The translations under genes and the position numbers were made by a program. The notes below the pieces were generated by a model, which made no database searches, was not told the DNA's origin, and was given only the letters and a program-made list of their open reading frames with translations. Source: Erythrocercus mccallii (taxonomy: Eukaryota > Chordata > Aves > Passeriformes > Dicruridae). Taken from it: DNA of 64,000 nt. The stretch lies in assembly GCA_013397435.1 (NCBI GenBank), contig VZRG01000007.1, positions 1,386,847-1,450,846 on the forward strand. Direction: 5' to 3'. Shown here piece by piece: positions 1 to 13,200 of the stretch (position 1 is its first letter; every line of letters begins with the position of its first letter).

Positions 1-3000
1 CCCAGTTCCCAGAAATTAAGAAATAGTTCAGATAGACATCAAAACTACAGTTGAGTAAAACTATCTTCATTCTTATGTGCCATTCCAGTTTTATGTCACT
101 GTAACATTATTCCAAGTCCAATTTCCCCAATTTATTTTTGCATGTAGTTTTATGGACCATAGCTATTTATAATCAGCATTTGCAAAGAATTTGAATTATA
201 GAGATGGACATTGTGTTCTGAATTCAAACAGCTAAGAACTTAACACCTCCGTGGTCTCTCAGTCCTACATTGCTCTAGGAACTGAGAAGAACCACTGGAG
301 TCTGTGTTATGGTACCATTCCACACCAGACACTGGTGCCTTGGCTAGAACATCTGCTCTACTGTGTGCTGCAGCCCTGGAAATGCTGCTTGATATGCCTA
401 GGTTGATACAGACTTTCCCCACTTTGACTTTGACAAAAAAGTGTTTGAAAAGTAATTTTACAGTTCATTTCTATATCATCTATAGCAGAGAAACTTTGCA
501 CATGACTGCATTTGAGCATTTATTTCATTCCCTGCCTGCTCCTTATCTTTAAAATAACTCATTAAGACTATCACTATTTCCAAATGTCTTCCTGTGATCT
601 TACTATCTCAGCAGTGGTCTAAATCCAAGAACACAAAGAAAGAATACCTACAAAATTTAAATTCAAAAATAAAAGTTTCTTAGTCTTAACATTACCATTA
701 GTGCCACTTGTAATATTATTATCAGAGTGCACAGTTACAGGGGCAAAGGTGGGCTCCCTGTAGAAAGGGGAATTTACTGTAGGAACTGCACCTCTCCCTC
801 TTCTAACAGTCATTGGCTACTCATGCTTCAAATTCCACACAGGTGACGCAAGCAAATATATGTGGTGTAATAGCAAATCTAAACCAGAATGTTAATGAAA
901 ACTTTTTAAACTAAATAATTGTAATATACGGAATGAGAAAAGATCTATTGAACTCCTGTTGCAGCTTAGTGGTAACAGCACTGAGACCAAGAATCTCAAA
1001 TGCATATATGTGTTAAAATGCCTTTATATGAATTTGATGACTATTAAACCAATCAGAGTTTACAGATATATAACAAAGACTTTTACATAGCACATCCTAA
1101 TAAAAAAATACCAGCTTTACCATAAAAAAAAATCTAGCACAAATAACACATGCTAAAGGTTTAACTTCCCTAGAGACACCCTTCCAACCTCAATTATTCT
1201 GTGAAAGTACGAACAATGTTTCTGACTTGCATAAAAATTACAAGAAAAATCAATTTCATACAAAAATTGAAATGAAATTAGTATTTTGGAGGTGAAATGG
1301 TTTGTGGAAGAAAAACACAACTCTGCATCTACAGGAGATCTGATTCTGACCTTTTGCAAATCACTTAGACAAAGCTCTACTGTTCATGGCATTACACTCA
1401 ATTTACACAAATCTGAGAATATTTATCCAGTTTTTATTTCCCAAATCTTTTCCATCTCAGCCAAAAGACTATGCAGTGAAAGAGAAAAGGGTGTGAAAAA
1501 GATGTCTCATAGAGAACCAAACTGTGCTCTTTCTTTCTTTCTTTCTTGCTGGCCTGCCTGCCTTTTGTAGGCTTCCCCATCCTAAATGTCTCTCTACTAA
1601 ACAGTCATCCAGAAATTTGGACTTTTAAAGAATGTTTCAGCTGGCTTATAACAACAGAAGATTGCAGATAAAAACTGCCTTTAGACATCTTACAAAGCAT
1701 GGCACTGAGTGGGAAAAATATGAACATCTAAAACTAGATTCAGAACACAAAAGGAACCCCTTGCAGTGAAGATTTTTATCTGAAATGGAAGGAGACTTGG
1801 GGTAAAGGCACTATGCCACAATTTAGTCATTCTAAATTCAATTTCTTTGCTCTGACATTCTTAGCATACATGACCCTGCCCAAGATGTTTATGGCTTATG
1901 CCTCCAGAGTTCAAGATCTCTGAGGTGAAGAAAATACCATTTCTCTTTCTTCCTTTATAAAGTGTTTTTGAATCCTGATCTTGTAGGACTGTCAACATTT
2001 GCAGCAAATTGTGGTTACAATCTTAGGCTGCAAGAGGCAGCTTTTCTACTTGAAAAAGAGTACAAAACTTGGCTGGAATTTGAATGCGCTCCTGTGATAC
2101 AAGAGTTGACAATAATTTTCCACAAATTTACTTCTTACTTTTCACATTATCCAAACGCATAGGTGTTGGATGAAGTCATTAAACAAATGTTAAAATAGTT
2201 TAAAATTGGAGAACACAATGTGGCAACATTATTTATGGATAAAAATATATACATGCATAAATATTAGATCTGGCAACACTTAAAAAGCAAAGATGACAAA
2301 TATATTAATATTTGTTTAAAAGCAAATATTTCTTCACAGTGTTTTGTAACCTTGCATGACTGTAGTTATCTCATGATGACCAAGATACCCATCATAGGGC
2401 ATTATGACATTTCTTTCCAATATAAATATAAATAAGTGTAATAAGGTTCTTTGATCATTAATGATTACTGGTGATTTTTACTCAGACTTTGCCTGAACCT
2501 CAAAAGCACTGTATCACTTGTGCTATCATGGAGTCCAAAGCAGAAGTCCTCCTTAGGACTCCTTTTATAAGAAGAATAAACAAATATCTGACACGGCAGA
2601 TCTAAACTTTTTGAAAGGGAACATCACAGTCATGCTTACTATTAGAGCTACAAGATCAGGCATTTGGTGTTGGGAAAGAGCTCAGGTTAACTAAGGAATC
2701 AGAGCTATGGTCTGTATTTGGTCTAAATGAGAAACTACTGACAAGCTTTGAAGAGTGTGGGCTGCTGACACCAGAGGTGTAGTTCACTTTGATCTGCAAA
2801 GTCTTTTTTCCTCTGAAAGAGGAAGAGTTGTACTCTGACACTTGACTTTACAGTTTTCTTCACTGGGAAAAGATAGTATTTGTGCACAGCAATCTTGATT
2901 CTCAAATGGAGAGGGAGGGCACAAATGGACCAAAATATACTTGTGTTGATCAACTGAGATGTCAAATATACATTTAAAGGCAGTCTTGGGGAAAAAACGT

Positions 3001-3042
3001 GCCTGCAAAGAAACTGATATGAATTGGGATCTGATATAACGC

Positions 3043-3098
3043 CAGGAATTTGTTAATGCATGACACTTCACAGGAATTTGTTACTGCATGACAATTTC
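3043..3098. repeat. Two-copy tandem duplication, 28-bp unit
   Basis: Two adjacent diverged copies begin CAGGAATTTGTTAATGCATG and CAGGAATTTGTTACTGCATG. The second starts 28 bases after the first. It is a local duplication with no coding content. Confidence 0.8.
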
Positions 3099-3563
3099 TG
3101 TTCTTGGAGGAAACTCTCCCAAGGACAAAAATGAATGCAGCTTTTGTCTAAGGAAATATTGACATGAGTCAAAAAATGCCTTGGCACAAAACCAGAGCTA
3201 ACCCTTGAGATGGAAGCACTTGAGCTGTGCAGGTGTACCCAGGTCACTGAAGCTCTGACACCTCTCCAGGATTGGGGTGGAGGGCTGAGGAGTTGAGAGC
3301 AGAAGCTGGCCTGTAGAGTCTCCCGACAGCCAACACTAAGACAGGCTCTCTGCACTGCTCTGTGTTTTTGTCATTTACTGTCTGGGCTTGGCTGGAGTTC
3401 TTTGGTGTAGACAGCACTGCATGGTGCCTTGTACACTTAGCATATGCCTGTGCTAATTACCTGGACTGCAGCTTGACCCTCCAAGTGGGGCTGCTCTGGC
3501 TTGGACTCTGCCTTCCTGTAAGTCACTATAATGGAAACTTACCTTAGTCCTCCCTTTTCAGGC

Positions 3564-3571
3564 TATAAATA
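3564..3571 (+). promoter_or_regulatory. Isolated TATA-box-like sequence
   Basis: TATAAATA lies in GGCTATAAATAGGCAG, with GC-richer flanks than most of the window. A start site would be expected near 3595. No downstream open frame, initiator or CpG island supports a promoter, so this is a bare motif match. If real, it would drive a transcript antisense to the CNTNAP2-like gene. Confidence 0.15.
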
Positions 3572-5160
3572 GGCAGCTTGTAACCAGCATTACGTGTTTC
3601 CTGTGCAGTCACCCCTAACAGACACAACAGCTGGTAAACTAGGCTCCTGGCAGTGAAGCTTTGTGATATCAGCTCGGCATGTGATGGTGGGTCACCATCT
3701 CAGCCATCTCATGATGTTTGCTTAATAACACTTTATCAGAGCACTTGGCTTCAGCCATGACTAGCTCTGATTTGTGGGTACTTAACCTGGTCTGCTGTTG
3801 TCTTGTGTTTGTTGCCATTTGTTTCTGAATTTGTTTGGTATTCTATGGGAGCTTGAAGTACAAATAAATACAGGTTAAAATAGAAAATTTGATGAGGAGG
3901 AACCAAATCAAATTCTGTTTTTGCAATGAAGGCAAAACTGGCACCTGTGTTTACTATGTTGTCTCATTGCAAGTGAACAGCTTATGTACATATTATTATA
4001 TGTATTTGTTAGTATTTGTCAGCAATCCAGACTCTTACTGTTTTTCTCTAGAAACTTAGTCTTATATTTTTTCAGTGACAATGCAGGCAAATAATGGAGT
4101 ATCACATAAAGATAGCCATTTTTCCCTCACAACCCCTCTTCCTCACTCCTACCTTCTCAATCTCTTCCCCAAAAAACACCCCAAACAAACAAACAAACAA
4201 ACCAGGAAGAATAAAAAGAGTACTAATTAACAAAAGATTCAAATTTGATTTTTTCTGGGAATTTGAATGAAAGTCAACAAAGGGTTAGCAAAAAATCATC
4301 TCAGACCCTGGTCACTGCTGAGCTTACCTTGTCAATTCTGTTTTCATTACTGAAATTCTAGCAGAACAGTTGAACCTGCAAAATGTTCTTTCTCTCCCAT
4401 GTGCTGAGCACAGTAAGCCAGCTGCTGCAAGTGCTGAAGTGAGGGCTGGGGAATAGGGTGGCAGCAAAGTGGATTACTCCAGCTGCATCTAAAAATGTAT
4501 GAATTCTGCAGAGACAGAGCAACAGGCCCTGCTTCAGAAAAAGGCTGATTGTCTTTTCTAAAAAAAGGTCATGGCTCAGTAAAAGGCTCAAATGCTCATA
4601 TGAAGAAAAGAAACATCTTCATGTGGGTAGCATAAGGATAATTCTGTCTCTTAAGTATTTATTGAGAAAAGTACACAAATATCAGGCATTGAAAGCTTAT
4701 TTTGCAGATTAAACCTGGCCTGTCAGGTTTTTCTGTTGTATGTTTGTTTTTTCTGTGTTTGTTGGAGGTATTTGTGTGCTTGTTTTTCTCTGTGTTGCAT
4801 ATGTTGTTTGCCTTTTTTTTTTTTTAGTTGATTGGGTTTTTTTCCCCATCTGACGAGTAATTATGCAATTTCTTTGGCTTACACTTATGATAGTACTGGT
4901 TATGCTTTTACTGAGAAAAATGTCTTATTTTGCAAGCACATGTCTGCACTATGTCCTTTGAGAGACACCATAGTGCTAAGGCAAGTTTTTCAGTTTCAAA
5001 GGCAGTTGATAATGCTTGCCCCATCAGAAGACAGAGGAACTTAGAGGTATAATAACCATGTTCAGCACTATTTACCATTTCATTGACTCTGCAAAGAGAA
5101 TTAGCTGCCTCTCCCTTCAGGGAATGAAAACTACAGGTTAGCAAATCAGTACCTTTCTGT

Positions 5161-5213
5161 TCTAGTCTAGTCTAGTCTAGTTTAGTCTATTCTAGTCTAG
5201 TCTAGTCTATTCT
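5161..5213. repeat. (TCTAG)n pentanucleotide microsatellite
   Basis: About ten units of TCTAG, with TTTAG and TCTAT variants breaking the tract into two runs of perfect copies. It is probably length-variable. Confidence 0.95.
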
Positions 5214-7020
5214 TTCTTCAAATAACTGAAAGAGCAAACAACCCCTAACTCAAAGGATAAATCTAGGTAAAAGATTATTATTTTCAAAGTCATTTGAATT
5301 TTTTTCCCCCTGCCAAAGCCATATGGTAATCAAAAATCTAGCCTTCATGTTCATAAACTTCTATCTCTAGCATTTTTCCTCTTCTGTTACCACTTCTTTT
5401 AGATTTGAAAATGAACATCAGTGGGAAGTTTTTGTATCTTCACCCCCCTACACCCCCTTCCAGCCCCAGTCTTATCCACAGATCTGTGTATTTTGGCTTG
5501 AGAAAGAAAGAAACCAATTTTAATCACATGATTATTTATCTGCAGACTACTGCAGTTTGGTAATCAAACTCATCTTACTCCTGAGTCATCACTTGAATAG
5601 AATGCTTTTCAAAACCACAAAATAATAGGGGAATTGTGTGCCAGATTTTACTTTTAAGGGAAGACGGATTCCTTCTCTGCTGAGGTGAACCAGTATTTCA
5701 TAGCAGGAAGATTACTTTTTAAAATGGATAGGACATATTCTTCTACTAATTATAGATGCAAATCAGGAAATGGTATATTGACCTTAATAGCTTTTAGTCC
5801 TACAACTTGAATATGCCACAGCTCTAAAATCTCTTAAGCTTATCCAACTTAATGTCATAATAAATTTTATCTGATATGACAATTGAAGAGAAAGATGGTT
5901 TGAATAAAAAGCCTGGGGGGAAAAAACATGCACACACACAAAGCTTTTTAAAGCTCTATACGGTTTTTCTTCTTAAGCTTCAAAACAACATGGCAACCAT
6001 GGCTTTTCCTCCTGGATGTAAGGCTAATGCCCAGGTTTCTATATGTCTTAACTCCTGTGCTTATTTCTATGAAAACTTTAGCAGAGCAGCCTCTCAAAGT
6101 AAAAGATTAAACCTTTTCTCTTGTTCCCATGAGTTTTAGACCTGAGGAAAACACAAATCAAAATGATTGAAAAGGAAACATGATGAGTCATATCTACTCA
6201 GGGACGGTAATAACCAAGTACAGAAAACTTAAGATATTGACATGATCTGATGCTCTGTTCGAAGGTGACTTAATCACAGGTTTCTGCACAGAAAGGATCC
6301 AGACTTCAAACAATTGTGCTGGGCTTGCTGCCAGGAAGCCTCATAACTGAGTGCTGTTATCAGCCCTTTCAGAAAGAAAAAGCAGAAATAAAAATGCAAA
6401 AGGAAAAGTTCTTGGCCTTCTAATACGTTTGGCATGTTAGCATACTTGCTAGAGAGGTACCCACTCCAAATACTAAATTTTGCCTTAATGAACCGAGGGA
6501 CTCTGGCCTTAGTTCCATATGTGACCTAAGCACAGGCCTGTCTGAAGCTAAACACTACTAATCAAATGGGTCAGTATTTTGATAGGTTGTGCCTTCTGAA
6601 AAAAAGGATGAGGAAGAGAAACTGATACCTTCCCTAAAGGACATTATCCATTTAAGCCTCAAACAGGGCATGTCAGATACCAAGGAGAGGGACAAAAAAA
6701 GAGAAAAACTCAGGAACAATTCACCCAGAACAATAAAAAAAATGGGCTGAACAGAAATCCAGGCAGAAAACCTTAGCTTTTATGAGGAGAATAATTCACA
6801 TCAACAAAAGTAGCTCTAGAGTAAATATGATGGCCCTCAGTCTTGTAACTTTTGTTTCTTCCATTCTTGTTCTAAAGTCTATCTCATTATGACTCTTTCT
6901 CTTGTCCAAGCTTCTTGATCACATGCAGTAACTTCATGTCTTGTGTATTCATCTACCATTACATCAGTTCCCTCAGCATGGACATCTCAGGGAACGTGGC
7001 AACAGCATTTTGACAAAAAT

Positions 7021-7056
7021 TTGTATCAGAAAGAGTGTTTGTATCAGAAAGAGCGT
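7021..7056. repeat. Two-copy tandem duplication, 18-bp unit
   Basis: TTGTATCAGAAAGAGTGT is followed at once by a copy differing by one base (GAGCGT at its end). It lies about 20 bp before the CR1 fragment that starts near 7076. Confidence 0.85.
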
Positions 7057-7075
7057 GATCAGAAGGACTAAGGAA

Positions 7076-7288
7076 GTTATCACACCCCTGTATTGGCACT
7101 GGTGAGGCTGTACCTTGAATGCTGTGTTCAGTTTTGGACCCCTTACTACAACAAAGACATTGAGGTGCTGGAGTGTGTCCAGAGAAGGGCAAAGGAGCTG
7201 CTGAAGGGTCTGGAGAACAAGTCCAGATGAGGAACAGCTGAGGAAGTTGGGGGCTTTTAGTCTGGAGGAAAGGAGGTTCAGGGGTACA
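7076..7288 (+). mobile_element. CR1 LINE fragment, 3' part of the reverse-transcriptase frame
   Basis: The sequence follows the avian CR1 consensus. In order it shows GGCACTGGTGAGGCTGTACC, GACATTGAGGTGCTGGAG, TGTCCAGAGAAGGGCAA, GAAGGGTCTGGAGAACAAG, and a TTTAGTCTGGAGGAAAGG segment. It stops before the CR1 3' terminus, so it is truncated at both ends. Small indels and in-frame stops make it non-functional. Confidence 0.92.
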
Positions 7289-10200
7289 TAGTCAATCCTT
7301 TTTCTTCAGCCTCAATGATAGTAATTTCCACCCTCAAAAGCTGACACAGTATAAAAACACTAGAAACTCTTCAGTTTTTCTTGGTGTCTAAAATTAAATC
7401 TCAAAAAATAAAAAAAAAAGAAAAAAGAAAAGAAGAAAAATAAAAAAAGAAAAGTTGATGTGTGGTTAAGGAGAAGGAAACTTGTGCCCGTACTGGTTGT
7501 TCAGACAGGTTCCTGAACGTTAGCTATCTGTTTCTGTCTTCCCAGCAATTTTTGGATACTGTTGATTTCTCCAACTGGTCAGAGATGTCAAAAACATTAC
7601 TTAGATACTGAATAGCAAAGTGTTGGAAACCAATGCTTTGCAATGACATTCGTCTACTGTTTGTGCTGTCTACAGTGTTTTCTGTTACAGGCCTGAAATT
7701 TTTTGTGGCAACTTCAGATAAAAGTGCTTCTCTCTGCATTACCTATATGGTTGCGTCTGTGCCTATTTCTCCAATCTCTATCCCACAAAAAGTTGGAACA
7801 CTGATCCACAGAGAAAGTATCTTCTATACATTCATTCCCCTGTTTGTTTTGATTTCTTTTACAACCTTGTTACTAATTTTCATGTCACTATTCTATTGCT
7901 GCACATCTAGGGCGGTATCACCTAATCTTCTTGGCCCATAGAGCTGCAGCCTTGTTACTTTTCTGGCCAGTGTGAACCCACTCTCTGGCTCTGTCCCAGA
8001 GCTGTGGCTGGGGTTTTGGCTGAGCAGAGCTTAACACATCCCTAAGAATGTGCTCTCTGAGCTGGGGGAAGCAGCTCTTACATGTTGGCAGGCTGCTAGT
8101 GAGCTCCCCGTGCGTTACAGAAACAAAATGGAAGTTGTGTGAGAGAAAACACAATGAGAGCATCAGCTCATTTGCACTACACTTGAGGAATTTTAGAAAA
8201 GTTAGTTTAGGCCTTCACCCTACAGTAAGTGTCATGGCTGTGAGACCCTGGAAGTCTTTTCTGAGTTTTCAAGAACATATCCCCATCAAGTCTCTCCTTT
8301 CCATGCCATGTCCATCACAATTTCACACTGGAAGGGATAAAGGTGCGTAAGTGCCACTATAGTGACCAAAGTCATATGGAAGATACAATTCAATTCAAAT
8401 GTAGCTTTTCAAAAGAGTTGAAGAAACATATGTGGCACTTCTGAGGCCAAATTTGGTATGTGCAGCCACAGTTCTGTAGCTAGTTCTCTGTAAGTGTTTG
8501 CAAGAAATAATCCAATTTTAATTAACATGGGATATAATAACTCTTATTAAATCTAAATTGAATGCGTGTTAGGGAACTTAAATTTGTAGTATTGCCCAAT
8601 ACAAACCTCCAGAATGGTAGCTTCAATCCCATTACTCCAAGTTTTACCACTATGTTAAAAATGATCTTCTATATTACTCTCCTGGGTAATGTATAATGCC
8701 ATAAAAATTAAACACTAATTTATTACTTAAATAAAAGACATCAGACAATGTCAAAGTGTTAAACATCAGGGCTGGCTTGTTTTGCAAACCATATTTTACG
8801 GCAGACCCAGCTGGTACTCCTTAAATGAAGCTCAAATAAACAACCTTTTTTTTCTAAATGAAGGCAAACAAAAGCCAGGATGGGCTCCTGGCTCTGAATA
8901 GGGGATTTCAAAATTTTTTCCCAACATGGATCACATGGTAGTCAAGTGACTATATCTGTGGCTGCCACCAGTGACTGAAAATATCATATCTTCAGTAAAT
9001 AAAGATTACTTATATTTATTTATATATTGGAAATATGTATTATTTATATATATCATCTCCTGGGACCAGAGGTTTAACAAAACACTCTGTCTGCAGTTAT
9101 TGCTTTCAGTTCACAGGCTGCTGTTCTTTATCACTGCTGCTTTGTGTCAGCTTTGCTAGCCAGATATGAGAGTGATAATAACCTTTCTAAAGATTCAATT
9201 GCAACTTTCACATTGGCATAAAATGAAGCACAAGCAGGAATGACACCACTTTCTCTTTGATGGCTGTTTTATTTCATTTCCTACTCCTAGAGTTTGTGCA
9301 GAACTATGGCAGATCAAGCTCAACTCTGTGTTACAGCAGAAAGAATAAAGCATACAATACATAGTATTGCTGCAAAATATTCATTTTTTCCCAAAGTGCT
9401 GGCAGTTAATAATGATAATAAGCAATTTGCTCGATTTTCAAAAGGAGTAGAAGGGCGAGGTGGGTGACTGCAGACATGTCTGGGTGATGAGGTTTCATTT
9501 GCTTGTATGGTCGCTCAACCTCAGCATCTTGCAGAATCCTAGTTTCTCTCCTCTGACACACGTCTGGGTACCTGAGCAACGCCGTCTCCTTAAGAAAACC
9601 CCAGTAGATGGCAGCAGGGTACAAGCTTTTGGGGAAAGGAGACCCAGGCGACAGGAGTTTTACCTTTGTATCTAAAGAAGTGTGAGCGAATAGTTCAGCT
9701 TTTTTAGAATTTTTTTTCACTACTCCCTTCCCTCCCCAGTGTGCAGAGCAGAAGGATGGGTAATTCGGTGTCCTCTCTGTGTTTCAACTACCCTGCAGCT
9801 CCAGTTACTCAGGGGCTGTATGTGCTTCTCTTGCTTTGCATTTGCCATGTTGGTCTTGCATAAGGAGGGCATCAAAGAAAAGCCAGGTGGCTTCTCAAGG
9901 AGACTCAGCCTTGTTTCTCCTCTGCTTTCTTTGGAGCAGTTCTCCCTTTGTGACACTGCCTGCATGTCCCACTGTAGTGAGTTTCCATCCTTTCCGAGCC
10001 CCTGTGGTGCTTTGGAGAACTGCTTATCAGTTTGTCTGTGCACTTTAGAATTGAAATTCTGCACTCCTCAGTGCTGGCAGTCAGGCAGTAGCTGCCTGCC
10101 AGTCTTTTAAAGACAAGAGCTATTCCTAAAAATTACTAGCTGCAGGTTTTGGAGCTGAGGAATTGGGCACAGTGAGTTCAAAGCCTGCTGAGATGTCTGT

Positions 10201-13200
10201 TGTGACTATCCAGACACTAATCACCAAAAAAGCTTCCCTCCTCACCCATGACATCAGTGGGTAATTGTGTGGCACTGGAATCGACAGGTTACAGAGAAGC
10301 AATAAAGACAGAGGGTCTGACCTACAGTACAGGGTGAGAGCTGCTCTGCCATCATCTCCTGACACTTCTTGCTCTGCCAGTAATACACCCTGACAGTCCA
10401 CATCCCAGCCTCTGGCACAGTGCCCCATGTCAGTGCCAGGACAGTACTCATTCTGTAGCCTTCCTTCAATATTTGCTTTCACTCTGCCTTCCTGGTGCCT
10501 TTCAGCTGCTGTGTCTTGAACCACGTTTTAACTTCTCTGCAATATAGACTGGCTGCAACCCCTGAAATGCACTCATGCTTGCTGCACAATAAACACAAAC
10601 CCCAGTAAAACAAGAGAGTTTCTGCTTCTTTTGAAAAACGCGCAGACTGGTTTCATAAACAACGGCAAAACCATCACCTAAGACTGCAAAAGAATAATAG
10701 GGTCTGTGGCAGGTGAATAGGAGACAGCTGGAGGGGAAAGAGGCTGGCTGAAGCAGCAGGTGGTATATTCCAACAGCCTGCTCTCTTCCAGGAGCAAAAG
10801 GAACAGCTCCAGGCAGATTTCAGCTCTCAGACTGATATTTTGCTTTCTGGGTTTCTCCACTGGTAGCACAGAAATATGCTGGAGGATCTCTCTGTGTGAA
10901 TCAGTGTGAATGGCAGGGATTTCTGTCTCCAGGTGCATGTTGGGTTCTGTGTGCCAGGCTGATGTGGGAGCAGGAGACACCTGCTAAATTGTACCTGACA
11001 TAGCATTTCCTCAGATAATATGAACTGGAAGACCAAAGCTCAAGATGTCTGTGTGGACCACAAGAAGAATTCAAAGATAAAATACAGCTTTATGGCTTGA
11101 TGGAAATAGTTTTTTGCTGTAAAGCTCAGTTTCCTAATACCAATCAAAAATGGAATAAAAATCAGCCTTTACATTTTTATCACAACAATGGTCTGCATGA
11201 CTTTTCTGCACTACATTCATTGATTTCCACATTTCTTTAGTAGCCTCCATATTCTATGCAATTCCTTTTCAGTATTTCCCCAGAGGAAAAATACAGTACA
11301 GTAATCATTTTCAGGAGAAAAGCTCCCATCTTTGGAAGGTGTTCAGCTGCACACCTTCTTAGTTGTGCTGGACACAGAACAACAAATGTCCCAGAGATAC
11401 TCAAGAACATGAAAAAGAACAGTTCATCCCACTTTTGCAGATACCCTTGAATATCCTAGGCAACTTTCTTTCACAGCTCTGGAGATCCATACATGTGCAA
11501 CAAACATAAAAGGCAGGAGCAACAAAGGTATGAATCAAATGTCTGATGTTTTCATCATTGTCCATTGATGATTTAAAATTGATAGTGACTGCTTGAAAAG
11601 TTTTGTATAAATAGAAGTTTGCAATAAATAAAAAAACCCCAGTCTCTCAGACACGCTACTTTGAAATTTTTCAATCACACCTGGCATATTTATCACCTTC
11701 AAAGATGTGTCCAATTCACTGCTTCTCTATGAACAGGGGGATCAAGAATAAAATCAGCAAACCTATAAGACTGAATATGTTTCCCTAATTCCTATTCTTG
11801 AATATTTAAGAAAGTAGCCAATTTGACAAAAAATAATTAGGTGGTCGAAAATACTTCTGATGAACAGGTTTAGTAGTCTGGTTTTCCTGGATTTCAATTC
11901 CAGTAAACTTGATAGGTTTCTGTTATGTTTTGTTTTGTCTTAACCTGCTGAATTCAGATGAGAATTATATTTACAAATACTAAGAAGCAAAAAATTTGCA
12001 CCTCAGAGAGAAATGCATGGAGACATCTTAACCATCCACAGATCCATAAAACTTCTGACAATTGTACCTTCCCAAATGAGCAGTGTGATCTGCAATGGCA
12101 GGAGGAGTTGGTTTTTATTACTAGCTTTGCTCACAGACAATGGCTTCAGTGTACAGAAGATATTTCTTCTGCAGAAAGCTTTCTGAATTTCAACAGCACT
12201 GAGACAAGGTTTCCCAGTAGAAACACAGGTCTGCTAATTCTAACCAAATATCCGTAATGATCAAAATTGGGAAAGACAGCACTTTGGATTAGTAAATGAA
12301 AGCCATTATTAATGCCTACAACCTTGTAGTCTGTATCTCCTGACCATCCCTAATGTGAGAAGAGCAGCTCCACTGTGTGTCAGTTATTATGAACAAAATC
12401 AGCACACATTTACAGTCTTATAAATACCACAGAAAGCATCTGCACCATTCAAATAATGCTTAAATTAGGGAATCAGCAAGCCAACTCATTTTATTGTAAT
12501 GAAAGGGCAAGAGAAAAAATCTGGATACATCTTTAGAGAGCTTTCAGGGTGAAAGCAAGCCACAGTCTACAGAAATAAATATTCATGTGAATTTACAAGC
12601 ACAAGACAAAAATAACCCTCTACATTGTAAATTGGACAAGAAAGTCTATGCTATCTGTATTTTCCCGATAGGATTATAGTAAATGCTTCACATTCATATT
12701 TTATTCTTTATCTGCCTCAAAGTTTTATGATGTTTTCCACTGGTAGCTGATGCTATTTGAATATATGGAAACCAAACTGGTGCAAAAAAACCCAACCAAA
12801 AACATGCAGAGAAAAATACTGCATTGTAATATGTTTAATATTATCCTCAATGGCAACTCTAATTTTGCTATTATTTTTTGATTCAGGACTTTTGGAGGGA
12901 AGTGTTGCAGAATTAACAGAAAACCCCAGACTTATTTTGAGAATGCCTGTTACATTTCCAATCTTCTATTTTTAATGGAAAATTCTCCCCTGAATTATTC
13001 TGCCTCTTACTCAAACATCTTCATTCTTTGGATCAAACCAGCATCAAGAGGTACAGAAGACAGACTTCTCTCAGTTCAGTCTCAGTACTTAGAGAGAACA
13101 AGGCACTAAATTCTGCTTAAGCACTTCAGATCTTTTTTATTTCATTGAGATACTCCAAATCAGAGCTCTGCCTACTGCTCCTGCTAGATAAGAAACCATG

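Larger units (their letters stand above)
1..7075. other. Non-coding, probably intronic (far 3' part of the downstream intron)
   Basis: I see no supported exon and no recognisable interspersed repeat here. Open frames are short, unconserved in appearance and scattered over both strands. Visible content is simple sequence (TTTC, AAAC and TCTAG repeats, a T13 run), one 28-bp tandem duplication near 3043, and a good TATA-like octamer at 3564. Assignment to an intron of the minus-strand gene is inferred from the exon at 45.7 kb and the known size of CNTNAP2 introns. Confidence 0.55.

Noticed and set aside
7633..7941. 102-codon plus-strand frame with hydrophobic, membrane-like stretches
   Set aside because: Hydrophobicity comes from T-rich codons. 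There is no homologous family, splice site or promoter context.
8958..8976. Second CTCF-like string (complement of GGCTGCCACCAGTGACT)
   Set aside because: Two mismatches at informative core positions, so not distinguishable from background.
10126..10524. 132-codon minus-strand open frame, the longest in the window
   Set aside because: No recognisable domain, no splice context, and overlapped by another frame in the same region. The length is within chance for 64 kb scanned in six frames.
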